Assembly (NCBI GenBank): GCA_963789225.1
Contig: CAWBKD010000007.1
Span: 1-64,000 of the forward strand
Direction of reading: 5' to 3'
From: Palsa-504 sp963789225
GTDB taxonomy: Bacteria; Actinomycetota; Actinomycetes; Streptosporangiales; Streptosporangiaceae
DNA length: 64,000 bases
Positions 35,323 through 44,831 of this stretch are shown here, piece by piece. Both the position numbers and the translations under genes were made by a program. How positions within the stretch are numbered: the first letter of the stretch is position 1; every line of letters starts with the position of its first letter. The notes below the pieces were generated by a model that worked only from the letters and a program-made list of their open reading frames with translations, was not told where the DNA came from and ran no database searches.

Positions 35323-37053
35323 TCACAGCGCCGCCAGTTCCCCGGTTAGCTGATCCAAGCCGATCGGGCCCAGCTCTAGCCCTGCCATATGGAAGGCCTT
35401 GAGGTCGAAGCTGTCGGCGCGCCGCCGTAGGGCTGTCTCGCGGCCGCGGCACCAGGCGCGCTCACCGAGCAGGTAGCTGGAAGCTTGTCCCGGCCAACCG
35501 CAATACCGGTCTGCCTCGGTCTTCCGGTTGGCCGGCGGAAGTGAGGTGCGGGCGGCGAGCAACTCCTCCACCGCCGGCCTCGTCCACCGGCCTCCCACGC
35601 GCCAGCCCCAGACGTTGTTCGGGATCGGGAGTTCGGCGTGCAGCCCGATGTCTATGACGACACGCACCGTCCTGAGCAGGCGCGCGTCGAGCATGCCGAG
35701 GCGCGAGCCGGGATCCTGGAACGCACCGAGCTTGTCCATCAGCCTCTCGGCATACAGCCCCCAGCCTTCGTGGTGGCCGGGTATTCGGGCCACGAAGCGC
35801 TGGAAAGCGCTGAAGCGGTCGCTGTGCAGGATGGTGTACCCGATCTGCAGGTGATGGCCTGGTACCAGCTCGTGGAAGACGAAGACAGGATCTCGCCAGA
35901 TGCTCAGGCTGGCCGGCAGGGAACGCCAGATCACCTTGCCGCCGACTTGGAACCCCTCACTCGGTGGGTAGTATCCGCCCGGCGGCCCGTCAGGTCGCAG
36001 CAGTTCGATGCGGAAGCTACGCAGCTGTGGGGCGATATCGAACACGGCCGCCGCCTTCTCCAGCCCGCTGGCCGCGATCCCCTCGAGTCGGCGCCTGTAG
36101 CCTTCCGGGCTGTCCGCGATGTAGGCGGGATCGGAATCAAGGATTGCCATCGCCTCATCAACCCGTCCCGCGCCGTCTATCTGCCGGGCGGCCGAGTCGC
36201 GCGCGGCGGATACCAAGCCCAGTTCGTGCCACCCCCAGTCGTAGGCCTCGTCGAGGTTCAGGTCCGCGCCTGTATGAAGCCGCATGTCAAGCTGGAGGTG
36301 ATCTCGTCCCACGGCCTCGGTGGGATTGGCGACAGGAGCGAGTTCCCTGCGGAGGAATCCCGCGAAGGCAGCGTAGGCCTGATCCGCGCGATCGGCGGCA
36401 TCAACAATCCGGTCCTGGGAAATGGTGCGAGGCGTGCTTGCTGAGCGCAACCGGCGAAGCGCCAGCGCCCGCAACCGGCCGTCCGCACCGTCCGGCGACC
36501 CCCAGCGCTCGCACATGTCCGCGCAGAGGAGCACCTGGTGACGAGCGGGGACTTGGCCGCGTGACGCCCCGACTCGGTAGCGCCGAGCGAGACCATCCAG
36601 CGCAGCGGGCACCAGGGACATCCGGCGGAGGAAGCACGACCATAGCTCGGGTGTCCCCAGCGGCATGCGCTCGAGCAGCAGTGCCGGCTCGTGCAGCGGA
36701 CTGCGGAAGGCATTCAGATCGGACCAGGCCAGACCTGCCTCATGACGATCCGCCAGGATCGTCAGCCGTTCACGCAGCAAGCGGTTCAGCCGCGGATCTG
36801 GATCGCCGTTGGGCGAAACGGATCGAAGCTCCGCCAGGGATCGCCGGACGAGGTCGTCGAACTGGGTGACGCCATCTGGGCCGTAATCGGCCAGCGTTCC
36901 GTCACACTGGCCTGGGCTGGTATCCAGCGCAAGCAGGGGGTTGTGGGCCGAATAAGCCCGGACGAACTCATCGGCTACGCCGCGTGCGCCCAGTACCGTC
37001 GGCTGACCGCCCGCGCCGCTCTCGTCCCCTTTGCCGGGATCGTTGGCGCTCAC
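35323..37053 (-). CDS. DUF885-family metallopeptidase-like protein
   Basis: About 576 aa from GTG 37053; the frame is open to an ATG at 37191, but that would overlap the upstream gene and adds a basic, low-complexity tail. Zinc site FVFHELVPGHHLQIGYT (HExxxGHH, as in the DUF885/M32-like fold) and downstream Glu in HHEGWGLYAERLMDKLG. Other family blocks: GGYYPPSEGFQVGGKVIWRS and RYCGWPGQASSYLLGERAW. Probably a cytoplasmic carboxypeptidase-like hydrolase. Last gene of the minus-strand operon beginning at the acyl-CoA dehydrogenase. Confidence 0.85.
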   Translation of the reverse strand: MSANDPGKGDESGAGGQPTVLGARGVADEFVRAYSAHNPLLALDTSPGQCDGTLADYGPDGVTQFDDLVRRSLAELRSVSPNGDPDPRLNRLLRERLTILADRHEAGLAWSDLNAFRSPLHEPALLLERMPLGTPELWSCFLRRMSLVPAALDGLARRYRVGASRGQVPARHQVLLCADMCERWGSPDGADGRLRALALRRLRSASTPRTISQDRIVDAADRADQAYAAFAGFLRRELAPVANPTEAVGRDHLQLDMRLHTGADLNLDEAYDWGWHELGLVSAARDSAARQIDGAGRVDEAMAILDSDPAYIADSPEGYRRRLEGIAASGLEKAAAVFDIAPQLRSFRIELLRPDGPPGGYYPPSEGFQVGGKVIWRSLPASLSIWRDPVFVFHELVPGHHLQIGYTILHSDRFSAFQRFVARIPGHHEGWGLYAERLMDKLGAFQDPGSRLGMLDARLLRTVRVVIDIGLHAELPIPNNVWGWRVGGRWTRPAVEELLAARTSLPPANRKTEADRYCGWPGQASSYLLGERAWCRGRETALRRRADSFDLKAFHMAGLELGPIGLDQLTGELAAL

Positions 37054-37114
37054 CGCATACCGCCCGCCGGACCCGGGATGTATGTTGACGCGGCGCGACC
37101 GCCGCACGGGCTCG

Positions 37115-38308
37115 TCATGGTTCGGCTGCGCCCGCCACGGAACCATGGCCTGTCGCACGGGCACGCCGCCGGGCTGGACAGTCCGCCTCACCCCGTCTCG
37201 GCAGCGCTATCCGGGCATGCCCCGGCATCACGTCAAGACCGCGCTGATTGATCGCGTGTGTCTGCACATCGACAACTGCCTCGCCGCGCTCGTCCACGAG
37301 CTTCCCAACCACCTGTCCCCCCAGCCGCACCACATCGCCGTGGTAGACGAAGGCTCGGTACTCTGCATCGCAGGCAAGCAGCCAGCCGTCGTCGCCGAGC
37401 CAATCAGTGAGCAGGTGGACTTGCCAGCATTGCCGTTGAAAGCCCACGTCGTATTGCAGCGGCACTCCCATAGCCTGCGCCGCGGACTTGTTGTAATGGA
37501 CGGCGTAGATGGGCTCCAGTGCCGCGGAAACCGGGTCGCGGAAGGACCATGCGGGATGCCTGTCATAGCTCTGGAGCGCGCTGCGGTGCGCCGCCAGACG
37601 CGGGATGGGCGCCCCGCCGGCGGCCACGTACGCTATCTCGTCCGTCATTCCGATGGGGCCCTTCACAACAGTCGTGAGCGGCTGGCCGACGTCGACGTCG
37701 TCCCACCACCGCGGCACCGGGCCGCGCGGACGCTCGGCCCGCACCTCCGCTTCCAGGGCGAGCAGGTCGGCCTCGGTCCACGGGTGCGGGAGCGTGGTCG
37801 CGGCCCCTGCCCGGAGCGGCTCCCGGATCCGGCCGCGCTCAAAGTTCAGCACTGACCAGCGAATCGTCGCGACCAGGACGCCCGACTGGTTGTGGTAACG
37901 GTTGGTGAAGTGATCGATGACGACGCGCTCTGCGAACCGAGCGGGCTTGGGCCCGTCGAAGCCCTCGTAGGTGCACTCAGCCCGGATCACGTCGCCGACG
38001 CAAACCGGGGAATGGAATTCGAGTTCACTGCCGCAGTGGAACGACCCCAGTCCGGGCCAGCCGAATTGCAGCCCCGCGAACGCGCAGATCACCCAGGACG
38101 GAGGCCCGACCTGCGTCCCGAATGGACCGCTTGCCCCATGCTCAGGGTCGCACCATAGCGGATTGGGGTCACCGATGCCCTCGCAGAACCGGATGATAGC
38201 GAGCCTGGTCACCTCCTCGTTGCTGACCGAGTGGTCGATACGCAGGACCTGACCAGCCCTGGCTCGCATCGACGCCACCATCTCGGGCGTGATGGTGGCG
38301 TGGGGCAT
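37115..38308 (-). CDS. Two-domain hot-dog dehydratase (FAS1-like/MaoC-type)
   Basis: A 397-aa protein from ATG 38308 (AGGA nine bases upstream); the frame extends to 38413, but that part lacks family signal. N-terminal hot-dog domain (FCEGIGDPNPLWCDPEHGAS; GSFHCGSELEFHSPVCVGDV) with catalytic-type Asp/His region, and C-terminal hot-dog (DVGQPLTTVVKGPIGMTDEI; WQVHLLTDWLGDDGWLLACD; VYHGDVVRLGGQVVGKLVDE). Relatives hydrate enoyl-CoA or dehydrate 3-hydroxyacyl-CoA. It fits as the step after the acyl-CoA dehydrogenase of the same operon. Confidence 0.82.
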   Translation of the reverse strand: MPHATITPEMVASMRARAGQVLRIDHSVSNEEVTRLAIIRFCEGIGDPNPLWCDPEHGASGPFGTQVGPPSWVICAFAGLQFGWPGLGSFHCGSELEFHSPVCVGDVIRAECTYEGFDGPKPARFAERVVIDHFTNRYHNQSGVLVATIRWSVLNFERGRIREPLRAGAATTLPHPWTEADLLALEAEVRAERPRGPVPRWWDDVDVGQPLTTVVKGPIGMTDEIAYVAAGGAPIPRLAAHRSALQSYDRHPAWSFRDPVSAALEPIYAVHYNKSAAQAMGVPLQYDVGFQRQCWQVHLLTDWLGDDGWLLACDAEYRAFVYHGDVVRLGGQVVGKLVDERGEAVVDVQTHAINQRGLDVMPGHARIALPRRGEADCPARRRARATGHGSVAGAAEP

Positions 38309-38409
38309 GGCAACCGTTCCTGGCCGGTCCGGTTCGCGCCCGGTGCTGCGGCTGCCGGCCGCATCCGGCGCCTGTCGCCCTGTCCTCGCGCGCCGCGGTG
38401 GCATCCCGC

Positions 38410-39885
38410 TCATGGTCCCGTCGATAGTGTGGCCGGTTCCGGTACGGCTCGCCAGGGACCGGCGGAGTCAAGAACTACCGTGGCATCTTCTGGCCACGCG
38501 CCCAGGCCAGCCGTATGCGGGCAGGCTGAGGCCGCGAATGCCGCCCAGGCTGTGATCACCTGGTCGGATAGTTGGTCAACGCGAGGACCCGTGCCGCACA
38601 GGCCGTGCAGGGATGGGTGCCGGTGCGTGCCGAAAACCAGCGGGACGTCGATGACGTGCACGGCCCCGCCGAGCATGGGCGAGCGATGAGCGAGCCGGTA
38701 CGCATATGTGGGCGCGCCCGTGTGCGTGCGCCGTCGCGCAACCCACTGCCGGATGGGGCGGCCGAAGCGTTCTTCGGACCACACGCTGCTGTACACGGCG
38801 TCATTTCCTGACGGCATGCGCCGCCGGCGCAGGATCTCCCGATGACGGTGTACCGTGCTCGCGATGTCGCGCTGTGGAGCTAGCCGTCCGATCCGCCGGG
38901 CTAGCGCATCGTCGCTGAGTGCGGAACCCCGGTAGAAGAAGAGTCCCTCGTCGTCGGTGTGCCCGATCAGAACTGGGATGCCTGAGCCGGCCTGGATCGC
39001 ACGCTCGTCGCCGGGTGGCCACGGCACCGTGGCGGTGCCCGCCGCAGGGAAGGGTCCGCGGGTCAGGCCCTGGAAGGCGGCCTTCCCCGAGAGCATCAGG
39101 TCGGCGTCGACGATCCGGCTCGCGGGCAGCTCGCGAAGGCTGCCTACCCCAGCACAGTCCGCATGCTCGGTCAGGGCAGCCGCCCATCGGGCCGCGTCGT
39201 CGGGTGAAGCGGCCGCTAGCACGGGGCTCTGCGCGATCACGCGATGGAAATCCCTGCTCATGGTCGGAGTGGAGAGGAGCAGCAGGGCGCACAGCGCGCC
39301 GGCTGACTGGCCGGCCAGGGTCACCCGGTCCGGGTCGCCGCCGAAGCCGGCAACATTGCGCCGGATCCAGCGCAGTGCAGCCATCACATCGAGCAGGCCC
39401 CAGTTGCCGGCGGTCCCGTCCTGCCCGGGCGACAGATCCTGGTGCGAAAGCCAGCCCAGCGACCCCAGCCGGTAGCCCACGGTGATCACGACGACCTTGC
39501 CGAGGCTGGCCAGACGCCGGGCCTCATAACATGGAGCACTTGTGTGACCGCTGAGGAACGCTCCGCCATGAATCCAGACCAGGACGGGGGCCGGGCCGTT
39601 TCGCCCGTGGGGGACCCAGACATTCAGCGCCAGGCAGTCCTCGTCCACCGGCGGCACCGGCCCGTGCAGAAGCTGGCTGTGGCTCCGCGGGGACTGGGGG
39701 GCGGCCGGGGCGAAGGCCGTGGCGTCGACGTCTCCGCGCGGGCCGCTGATCTCCCGCGGCGGTGCGAACCTGTAAGCACCAGTCGGGGGATCGGCGTAAC
39801 GCAATCCCAGGAAGCAAGTCACGTCCTCGGCACAGACTCCGGTCACCCTCGCCTCGGGCAGAGCGAGGGTGGTCACAGCTAGCAT
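38410..39885 (-). CDS. Type-B carboxylesterase
   Basis: A 491-aa alpha/beta hydrolase. FLGLRYADPPTGAYRFAPPR (entry signature), EDCLALNVWVPHG (type-B motif), oxyanion PVLVWIHGGAFLSGH, nucleophile Ser in VTLAGQSAGALCALLLLS, acid residue in HTDDEGLFF, His in VHVIDVPLVFG. No signal peptide. Start ATG 39885 with GGGGAG upstream. Hydrolyses carboxyl esters (or amides/carbamates) of the imported compound. Confidence 0.9.
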   Translation of the reverse strand: MLAVTTLALPEARVTGVCAEDVTCFLGLRYADPPTGAYRFAPPREISGPRGDVDATAFAPAAPQSPRSHSQLLHGPVPPVDEDCLALNVWVPHGRNGPAPVLVWIHGGAFLSGHTSAPCYEARRLASLGKVVVITVGYRLGSLGWLSHQDLSPGQDGTAGNWGLLDVMAALRWIRRNVAGFGGDPDRVTLAGQSAGALCALLLLSTPTMSRDFHRVIAQSPVLAAASPDDAARWAAALTEHADCAGVGSLRELPASRIVDADLMLSGKAAFQGLTRGPFPAAGTATVPWPPGDERAIQAGSGIPVLIGHTDDEGLFFYRGSALSDDALARRIGRLAPQRDIASTVHRHREILRRRRMPSGNDAVYSSVWSEERFGRPIRQWVARRRTHTGAPTYAYRLAHRSPMLGGAVHVIDVPLVFGTHRHPSLHGLCGTGPRVDQLSDQVITAWAAFAASACPHTAGLGAWPEDATVVLDSAGPWRAVPEPATLSTGP

Positions 39886-39987
39886 CGCTCCCCGACCCCC
39901 GGGAGCTGGCGGATGATCGGAGTGAAGCGCGCCGCCGAGGGTCGGCCCGGCGCGTGCGGGTCGTCGGCGGGGGACGGGAGCGAAGGT

Positions 39988-41157
39988 TCAGTCGTCAAAG
40001 AGGAACTCTCGGCCGAGCCGGTCGAGGCACACCTCGGCCGTGAACGGGAGCATGACGGCACCGAGTCTGGCGTCGCGGTACATGCGCTCAAGCGGGAACC
40101 GGCGGGATATTGCCTGGCCGCCGCAGACCCGGACCCCGAGGGCGGCGAGCTGGGCTGCGTTCTCCATCACGGTCCAGCTCGCCGACCACATCCGAGCCAG
40201 GTCCTGCCTGCTGGGGTTGAGCGTGCCGTCGTCGACGACTGCGTGGAGCAGGGCTCTTGCCTGGTGATAGAGGACCTGCATCCGGGCCCATCCGTCCTGT
40301 TTCTGATGGGAGTCCCGGCGCGGCTGGGTGGGCCCGCCAGGATACTCGCCGCGCAGGAAACTGCAGGTGAAATCGAGCACACCGCGCATAATGCCCAAGT
40401 ACGTGGCTGTGATCGACAGGAGCGGGTAGGGGTACCGCTGGTGCATCTCCGCGAACACGCCCGGCGGGAGCAGTTCGTTCTGGGAGGGAACGAAGACCTC
40501 GTCGAATACCAGCGTCCGGGAGACAGTGGCCCGCATGCCCAGCGGGTCCCATTCACCTTCGACGGACACGCCGGCGCTGTCGGCGGGGATGCTGACGAAC
40601 CTGGGGCTGGCCTCTCCTGGCACCTGGCAGGTCGTGTCATAAAAGTCGGCCGCGCCGGCCAGCGAGGCGAAAATCTTTCGGCCCGTGACCACGAACCCGC
40701 CATCGACGAGTTCGCCGACGGTGCTGGGGTTGCGATGGCTGTCGGGCGTCACTTCCGAAATGGGTTGGCTATGCTTCAGGCCCTGTTCGACGATCCCGCG
40801 GTACACCTCATTGCGGCGGCTTTCATGGTCGAGGCGGGCATCGCCAGACATGTCGATCAAGTCCGCTATCTCGCCCACCCAGATGGTGGTCATGGTGTGC
40901 ATGTTGAACGTCAGGGCGGTCGCCCCGCAGTGGCGGCCGAGCTCCTCAGAGACCCGGATGTAGTCGGCGAACGTGCCCCCAAGCCCGCCATGCTCGGCGG
41001 GGATGCAGAGCCGGAGGAGGCCCGCCTCGCGGAGGTCGTCATAGGTCTCGAACGGGAAGGACGCGTCCCGGTCGTGCTCGCCAGCTCTCGCCTTGAGCCG
41101 GGGACCGAGCTGAGCCGCGAGGTCAACCAGGTCCGCTCTGCAGGGCTTCTCTGCCAT
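39988..41157 (-). CDS. Acyl-CoA dehydrogenase family protein
   Basis: A 389-aa FAD enzyme: LRLCIPAEHGGLGGTFADYI, GGFVVTGRKIFASLAGAADF, GEWDPLGMRATVSRTLVFDE, and the C-terminal helical bundle with RVCGGQAISRRFPLERMYRD and AVMLPFTAEVCLDRLG. It lacks the usual GIGG..E motif at the expected catalytic Glu and resembles the class-C monooxygenase/desulfurisation-type (DszC/HpaB-like) branch as much as true dehydrogenases; a flavin reductase in the island would suit that. First gene of a four-gene minus operon (dehydrogenase, esterase, dehydratase, DUF885), 24 nt behind an operator. Confidence 0.85.
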   Translation of the reverse strand: MAEKPCRADLVDLAAQLGPRLKARAGEHDRDASFPFETYDDLREAGLLRLCIPAEHGGLGGTFADYIRVSEELGRHCGATALTFNMHTMTTIWVGEIADLIDMSGDARLDHESRRNEVYRGIVEQGLKHSQPISEVTPDSHRNPSTVGELVDGGFVVTGRKIFASLAGAADFYDTTCQVPGEASPRFVSIPADSAGVSVEGEWDPLGMRATVSRTLVFDEVFVPSQNELLPPGVFAEMHQRYPYPLLSITATYLGIMRGVLDFTCSFLRGEYPGGPTQPRRDSHQKQDGWARMQVLYHQARALLHAVVDDGTLNPSRQDLARMWSASWTVMENAAQLAALGVRVCGGQAISRRFPLERMYRDARLGAVMLPFTAEVCLDRLGREFLFDD

Positions 41158-41180
41158 CAGCGAATCACCCGTCTGAATTG

Positions 41181-41202
41181 CGAGCGTTTGGGAAACGCTA
41201 TA
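41181..41202 (-). promoter_or_regulatory. Shared operator motif, site 6
   Basis: Minus strand TATAGCGTTTCCCA-AACGCTCG. It extends into the perfect palindrome ACGCTATATAGCGT (41195-41208), so a second half-site faces the opposite way. Lies 24 nt before the acyl-CoA dehydrogenase start. Confidence 0.65.
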
Positions 41203-41255
41203 TAGCGTAGCCGTCGGACGAAACTAGCTCAACACGTAGCCCCGACTGCCCTACC

Positions 41256-42839
41256 TCAGCAACCCGGGGGCCACGTAGTCCGCACCTGCCGCTTCAGTAT
41301 CTTTCCCGCCGAGTTGACCGGCAGTGCGGTCTCGCGGATCCACCATCGCGTCGGTATCTCGAAACGGCTGAGCTGAGCCGCGGCGTGGATCGCCAGCTCG
41401 GCCCTTTCGAGCCGATGACCTGGCTTCGGGACGACTGCGGCGGCCACCTCCTCGCCCAGGTCCTGGCTGGGCAGCCCGACCACGGCGACGTCATGGACGC
41501 CAGGGTGAGTCAGCAGGCAGTGCTCGACGCGGACTGCGCTGACGTTCTCCCCGCCCCGGATGATGATGTCCTTGAGGCGGCCGACCACGTAGAGCCGGCC
41601 GTCACCGTCCAGATGCCCGAAATCGCCGGTGTGCAGCCACCCGTCCGCATCAACCGGGCTGTCGAGCTCCGCCCAGTAGCTGGTCAGCAGCGAGGGAGAC
41701 CGAACCAGGATCTCGCCCTGGCCGGCTGGCACCTCCGGGGCAGGCCCGATTCGCAGTTCGCAGGTCGGCAGCGGTCGTCCGGAGCAGCCGGGGTGCGCGT
41801 CCACCTCACGGCCAGTGGCGGTGGCGACATGACCGCAGGCCTCGGTAAGACCATAGGTGTTACCGGCGCTGAACCGGACACGGGGGAAGACATCTGCGGC
41901 CTCGCGGGCCAGGTCAGTGGCTACCTGAGCGCCTCCGATCATCAGCGAGCGGAGGCTGGACAAGTCATGGCGGCGAACCCTGCTTTCCTCGATGGTGCGG
42001 CGGACCATTGTCGGGATCGCCCCCCACGTGGTCACTTTCTCGCACTCGATCAGGCGGAGAACTTCGCCCGCGTCGAACCGAGGGTCGGCGAAGATCAGCC
42101 GCCCGCCGCACAGCATGCTCGCGATCACCGTCGTGATCCCCCCGATATGGAACAACGGCAAGGTGATCAGGCTCACCGGCCCGACGTGGTCGTCGCTCAG
42201 GTCGCACGGGAGGAGCCTGCGCGCCGCGAGCATGTTCTGGATGCCCGCGACGAGGGCCGCCGACGACAGCACGACGCCCTTGGGCGGGCCGGAGGTTCCC
42301 GCGGTGAACAAGATAAGGGCCGGTGCCGTTTCGGCTGGACCCGGCCGGGTGTCGACCGATGGTGGTCCGGTCGCCGGCACCGGGCGGCTCGGGACGCTGG
42401 TAATGCGCGGGGCCGGGCAGCCGGCGAGGGCGGCGTCGCCTATCTGCAAGCGCGGGCCGACCAGCCGGGCAACCCTTTCCTGTTCCTCGATGGCCCAGCG
42501 GAGGTCGCAGGGGACGGCGACCAGGCCTGCGCGCAGGCAACTCCAGAAGGCGATGACCCACAACGGGCCGGCGCTACCGGTCAGCGTGATACGGTCACCT
42601 GGCACAAGGCCGCGCACCGCCAGCTCAGAGCACAGGGCGTCCACCGCACCGCCGAGGTCCCGGTAAGTGACCCGCTCGCCGCCCAGCACCAGGCATTCTC
42701 GGTCGCCCCAGCGGAGCACGTCCCGGAGCATCGCTCCGGCACCGGCAGGGCGGTGCGCGAACACCAGCGCATCGCGCCCGCCGACTCGGCCGCGCGTGAC
42801 CTCATATCCCCAGCTGGTGCCCGCTCCTCGATTGATCAT
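41256..42839 (-). CDS. AMP-dependent acyl-CoA synthetase (ligase 2)
   Basis: A 527-aa ANL-family enzyme from ATG 42839 (GTG 42845 also possible; longer frame upstream lacks signal). A3 LILFTAGTSGPPKGVVLSSA, A5 NTYGLTEACGHV, A7 WLHTGDFGHLDGDGRL, A8 GRLKDIIIRGGENVSAVRVE, A10 catalytic Lys in LPVNSAGKILKRQV. All key residues are present. Monocistronic, between the acyl-CoA dehydrogenase operon and the importer operon; operator 185 nt upstream. Confidence 0.9.
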   Translation of the reverse strand: MINRGAGTSWGYEVTRGRVGGRDALVFAHRPAGAGAMLRDVLRWGDRECLVLGGERVTYRDLGGAVDALCSELAVRGLVPGDRITLTGSAGPLWVIAFWSCLRAGLVAVPCDLRWAIEEQERVARLVGPRLQIGDAALAGCPAPRITSVPSRPVPATGPPSVDTRPGPAETAPALILFTAGTSGPPKGVVLSSAALVAGIQNMLAARRLLPCDLSDDHVGPVSLITLPLFHIGGITTVIASMLCGGRLIFADPRFDAGEVLRLIECEKVTTWGAIPTMVRRTIEESRVRRHDLSSLRSLMIGGAQVATDLAREAADVFPRVRFSAGNTYGLTEACGHVATATGREVDAHPGCSGRPLPTCELRIGPAPEVPAGQGEILVRSPSLLTSYWAELDSPVDADGWLHTGDFGHLDGDGRLYVVGRLKDIIIRGGENVSAVRVEHCLLTHPGVHDVAVVGLPSQDLGEEVAAAVVPKPGHRLERAELAIHAAAQLSRFEIPTRWWIRETALPVNSAGKILKRQVRTTWPPGC

Positions 42840-43023
42840 GAGCACTCTCGCAGATGACCAGCGAAGCTCCCGTGGATCTGGTGAACCTCTGCCCGATCGG
42901 TAGACCACGCGGACCCCGGCTCCCGGATCCGCCGTGGCTGCCGAGGCTCGCAGGCGTTGCACGGTCTCGACCCAGGGTGGTTGAGAGGAGGGAGCATGAC
43001 GCCTTGCTGCACCGTATGATTTC

Positions 43024-43045
43024 CGTTCGTCAAGCCAACGCTATA
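43024..43045 (-). promoter_or_regulatory. Shared operator motif, site 7
   Basis: Minus strand TATAGCGTTGGCTT-GACGAACG, the best match to the consensus. Upstream of ligase 2. Confidence 0.65.
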
Positions 43046-43265
43046 TCAGGGCTCCTGCGGAGCACGGAGCGCAACCGCGGCCGCGTGGCCCGCAGGAACA
43101 GGTCCGCGGGAAGCTGTGTGCTGACCGAGTACGTACCTATAGCTTTACGGCCGTCAAATATTCGTCTGGTCACGAACCGCCGCAACCGGAGATGACGCCT
43201 AGTCCTGCCTTGATAGGCAGGTTCCGGCTGCGCGTCACCACGTTCCGGGGTTGACGTTTCTATAA

Positions 43266-43287
43266 TGATCGTAACAGAATAGTGCAA
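43266..43287 (-). promoter_or_regulatory. Shared operator motif, site 8
   Basis: Minus strand TTGCACTATTCTGT-TACGATCA, a weaker match closest to site 3. 134 nt upstream of the importer binding-protein gene. Confidence 0.5.
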
Positions 43288-43420
43288 TGAGATGGGCGGG
43301 GAGAGCCCGATCCAGGGTGGCCAGTTCGCCCCAGTCCCGCTCTCGGCTGGGCTGGCCCAGCTGACGGTCCGAGAGGCACGGCTGAACTCGCCGTCGTCTT
43401 CACCGCCCGGGAGGTCTAGC

Positions 43421-44725
43421 ATGAAAGTGATCCGTATCGTCACGGTTTGCGCGCTGCTGGGTCTCTCAGCAGCGGCCTGTTCATCGGTCAAGCCCGCAGT
43501 AAGCGCGGCAGCGCCCAGCGCCGCAGCGACCGACAGCCAGGGTGTCACCGCGTCCACGATCAAGATCGGGATCATGGCGCCGATCAACTCGAAGGCCGCG
43601 ATCGAGGCTTTCGCGGCCGTGGGGCTTTCAGTGGGCAACGTCCCCCTTGAGGCGACGACGATCGGGAACTACATCAACGCGCACGGCGGTATCGACGGGC
43701 GCAAGGTAGTATTCGCCGATTTCCCCTACAACATGCTTGCGCCGTCGGAGGCCGCCGAAGACGAGGCGGCCTGCACGTACTGGATCCAAGATCAGCGCGT
43801 GTTCGCTGCAATCATGCCCTACAACGTGACTGACCAGCAGATTGCCTGCCTAGCCCAGGGTGACACGCCGCTCATCGAGGGCCTCCCTGGGCGGCTCGGC
43901 GACCCCAGCATCATGAAAACCTACAACGACTTCTACTTCTCGCCCAGCGACCCTCCGGTCCAGTCCTGGGTGACCACGATGGTGAACGCCTACCTCTCGG
44001 ACGGATTCTTCGCCCCCGATACCAAGATCGGCGTGGTTAGCTCGGGCGACCCTCAGTGGACCTACGCTGAGTCGCTCATGGCGGGCATTCTTGCCCAGCA
44101 CGGACAGAAGGTGGCTGCGGATGCGGTTGTCGGCACCTCCGCCCAAGCGCAGGCCGCGGCGCTGCGCTTCAAGAGCGCCGGCGTCAACCGCGTCGTGATC
44201 TTCGACTCGTCCTCCGGTGGCGAGACGATCACCTGGATGACGGCAACGGCCGGGGAGCATTACTACCCGGAGGTCGGGTTCAACTCCGAAGACAATCCCG
44301 GCGGGCTGACCTCTACCATCCCCATCAGCGCATTCGCAGGTTCACAGGGAGTCGGGTGGAGGCCGGTCAGCGACGTGGACTACAGCCGCCAGCCTCCCGC
44401 GAACGCAACGACCGCGCTGTGCCTGAATTTGTTCGCGGCGGCCGGCGAGAAGTACACGAACCAGCTCGACTCTTGGACAGCCCTCAGTTTCTGCGATGGC
44501 CTGCTCTCCTTGCAGGCCGCCCTCAAGGGTGCCAAGGTGATCAACCCGCAGACGCTGACGGCCGGGTATCAGTCTCTGGGGACCTCGTACACCTCTGCGC
44601 TCACGTTCAAGACTGACTTCGGGCCGGGCCGCCACGCAGCAGCCGCCGAGATGGAGTCGTTCGCCTTCAACGCCGGCTGCAAGTGCATGGTTTACACGGG
44701 ACATTTCTATCCCCTCACTGGCTAG
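43421..44725 (+). CDS. ABC importer substrate-binding lipoprotein (LivK-like)
   Basis: A 434-aa protein. Signal peptide MKVIRIVTVCALLGLSAAAC with lipobox LSAAAC, so it is anchored outside the membrane. Type 1 periplasmic-binding fold: VTASTIKIGIMAPINSKAAI, INAHGGIDGRKVVFADFPYN, DTKIGVVSSGDPQWTYAESL, VIFDSSSGGETITWMTATAG. The family binds branched-chain amino acids, amides, urea and aromatic acids. First gene of the plus operon 43421-52520. Confidence 0.92.
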   Translation: MKVIRIVTVCALLGLSAAACSSVKPAVSAAAPSAAATDSQGVTASTIKIGIMAPINSKAAIEAFAAVGLSVGNVPLEATTIGNYINAHGGIDGRKVVFADFPYNMLAPSEAAEDEAACTYWIQDQRVFAAIMPYNVTDQQIACLAQGDTPLIEGLPGRLGDPSIMKTYNDFYFSPSDPPVQSWVTTMVNAYLSDGFFAPDTKIGVVSSGDPQWTYAESLMAGILAQHGQKVAADAVVGTSAQAQAAALRFKSAGVNRVVIFDSSSGGETITWMTATAGEHYYPEVGFNSEDNPGGLTSTIPISAFAGSQGVGWRPVSDVDYSRQPPANATTALCLNLFAAAGEKYTNQLDSWTALSFCDGLLSLQAALKGAKVINPQTLTAGYQSLGTSYTSALTFKTDFGPGRHAAAAEMESFAFNAGCKCMVYTGHFYPLTG

Positions 44726-44831
44726 ACCCCGCGACCGACTGCCGCGTCGGCTCGGGGATGATGTCCGACGGGGCGGCGACTGACCGACCGCCGCCCCATC
44801 CGAGGCGCCGCGTTCAACTCCGGAGGCAGCC

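Larger units (their letters stand above)
42840..43420. other. Divergent control region between ligase 2 and the importer operon
   Basis: 581 bp holding two shared operator sites (43024-43045 and 43266-43287). No gene recognised. The ribosome site GGGAGG (43409-43414) belongs to the binding-protein gene. Confidence 0.6.
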
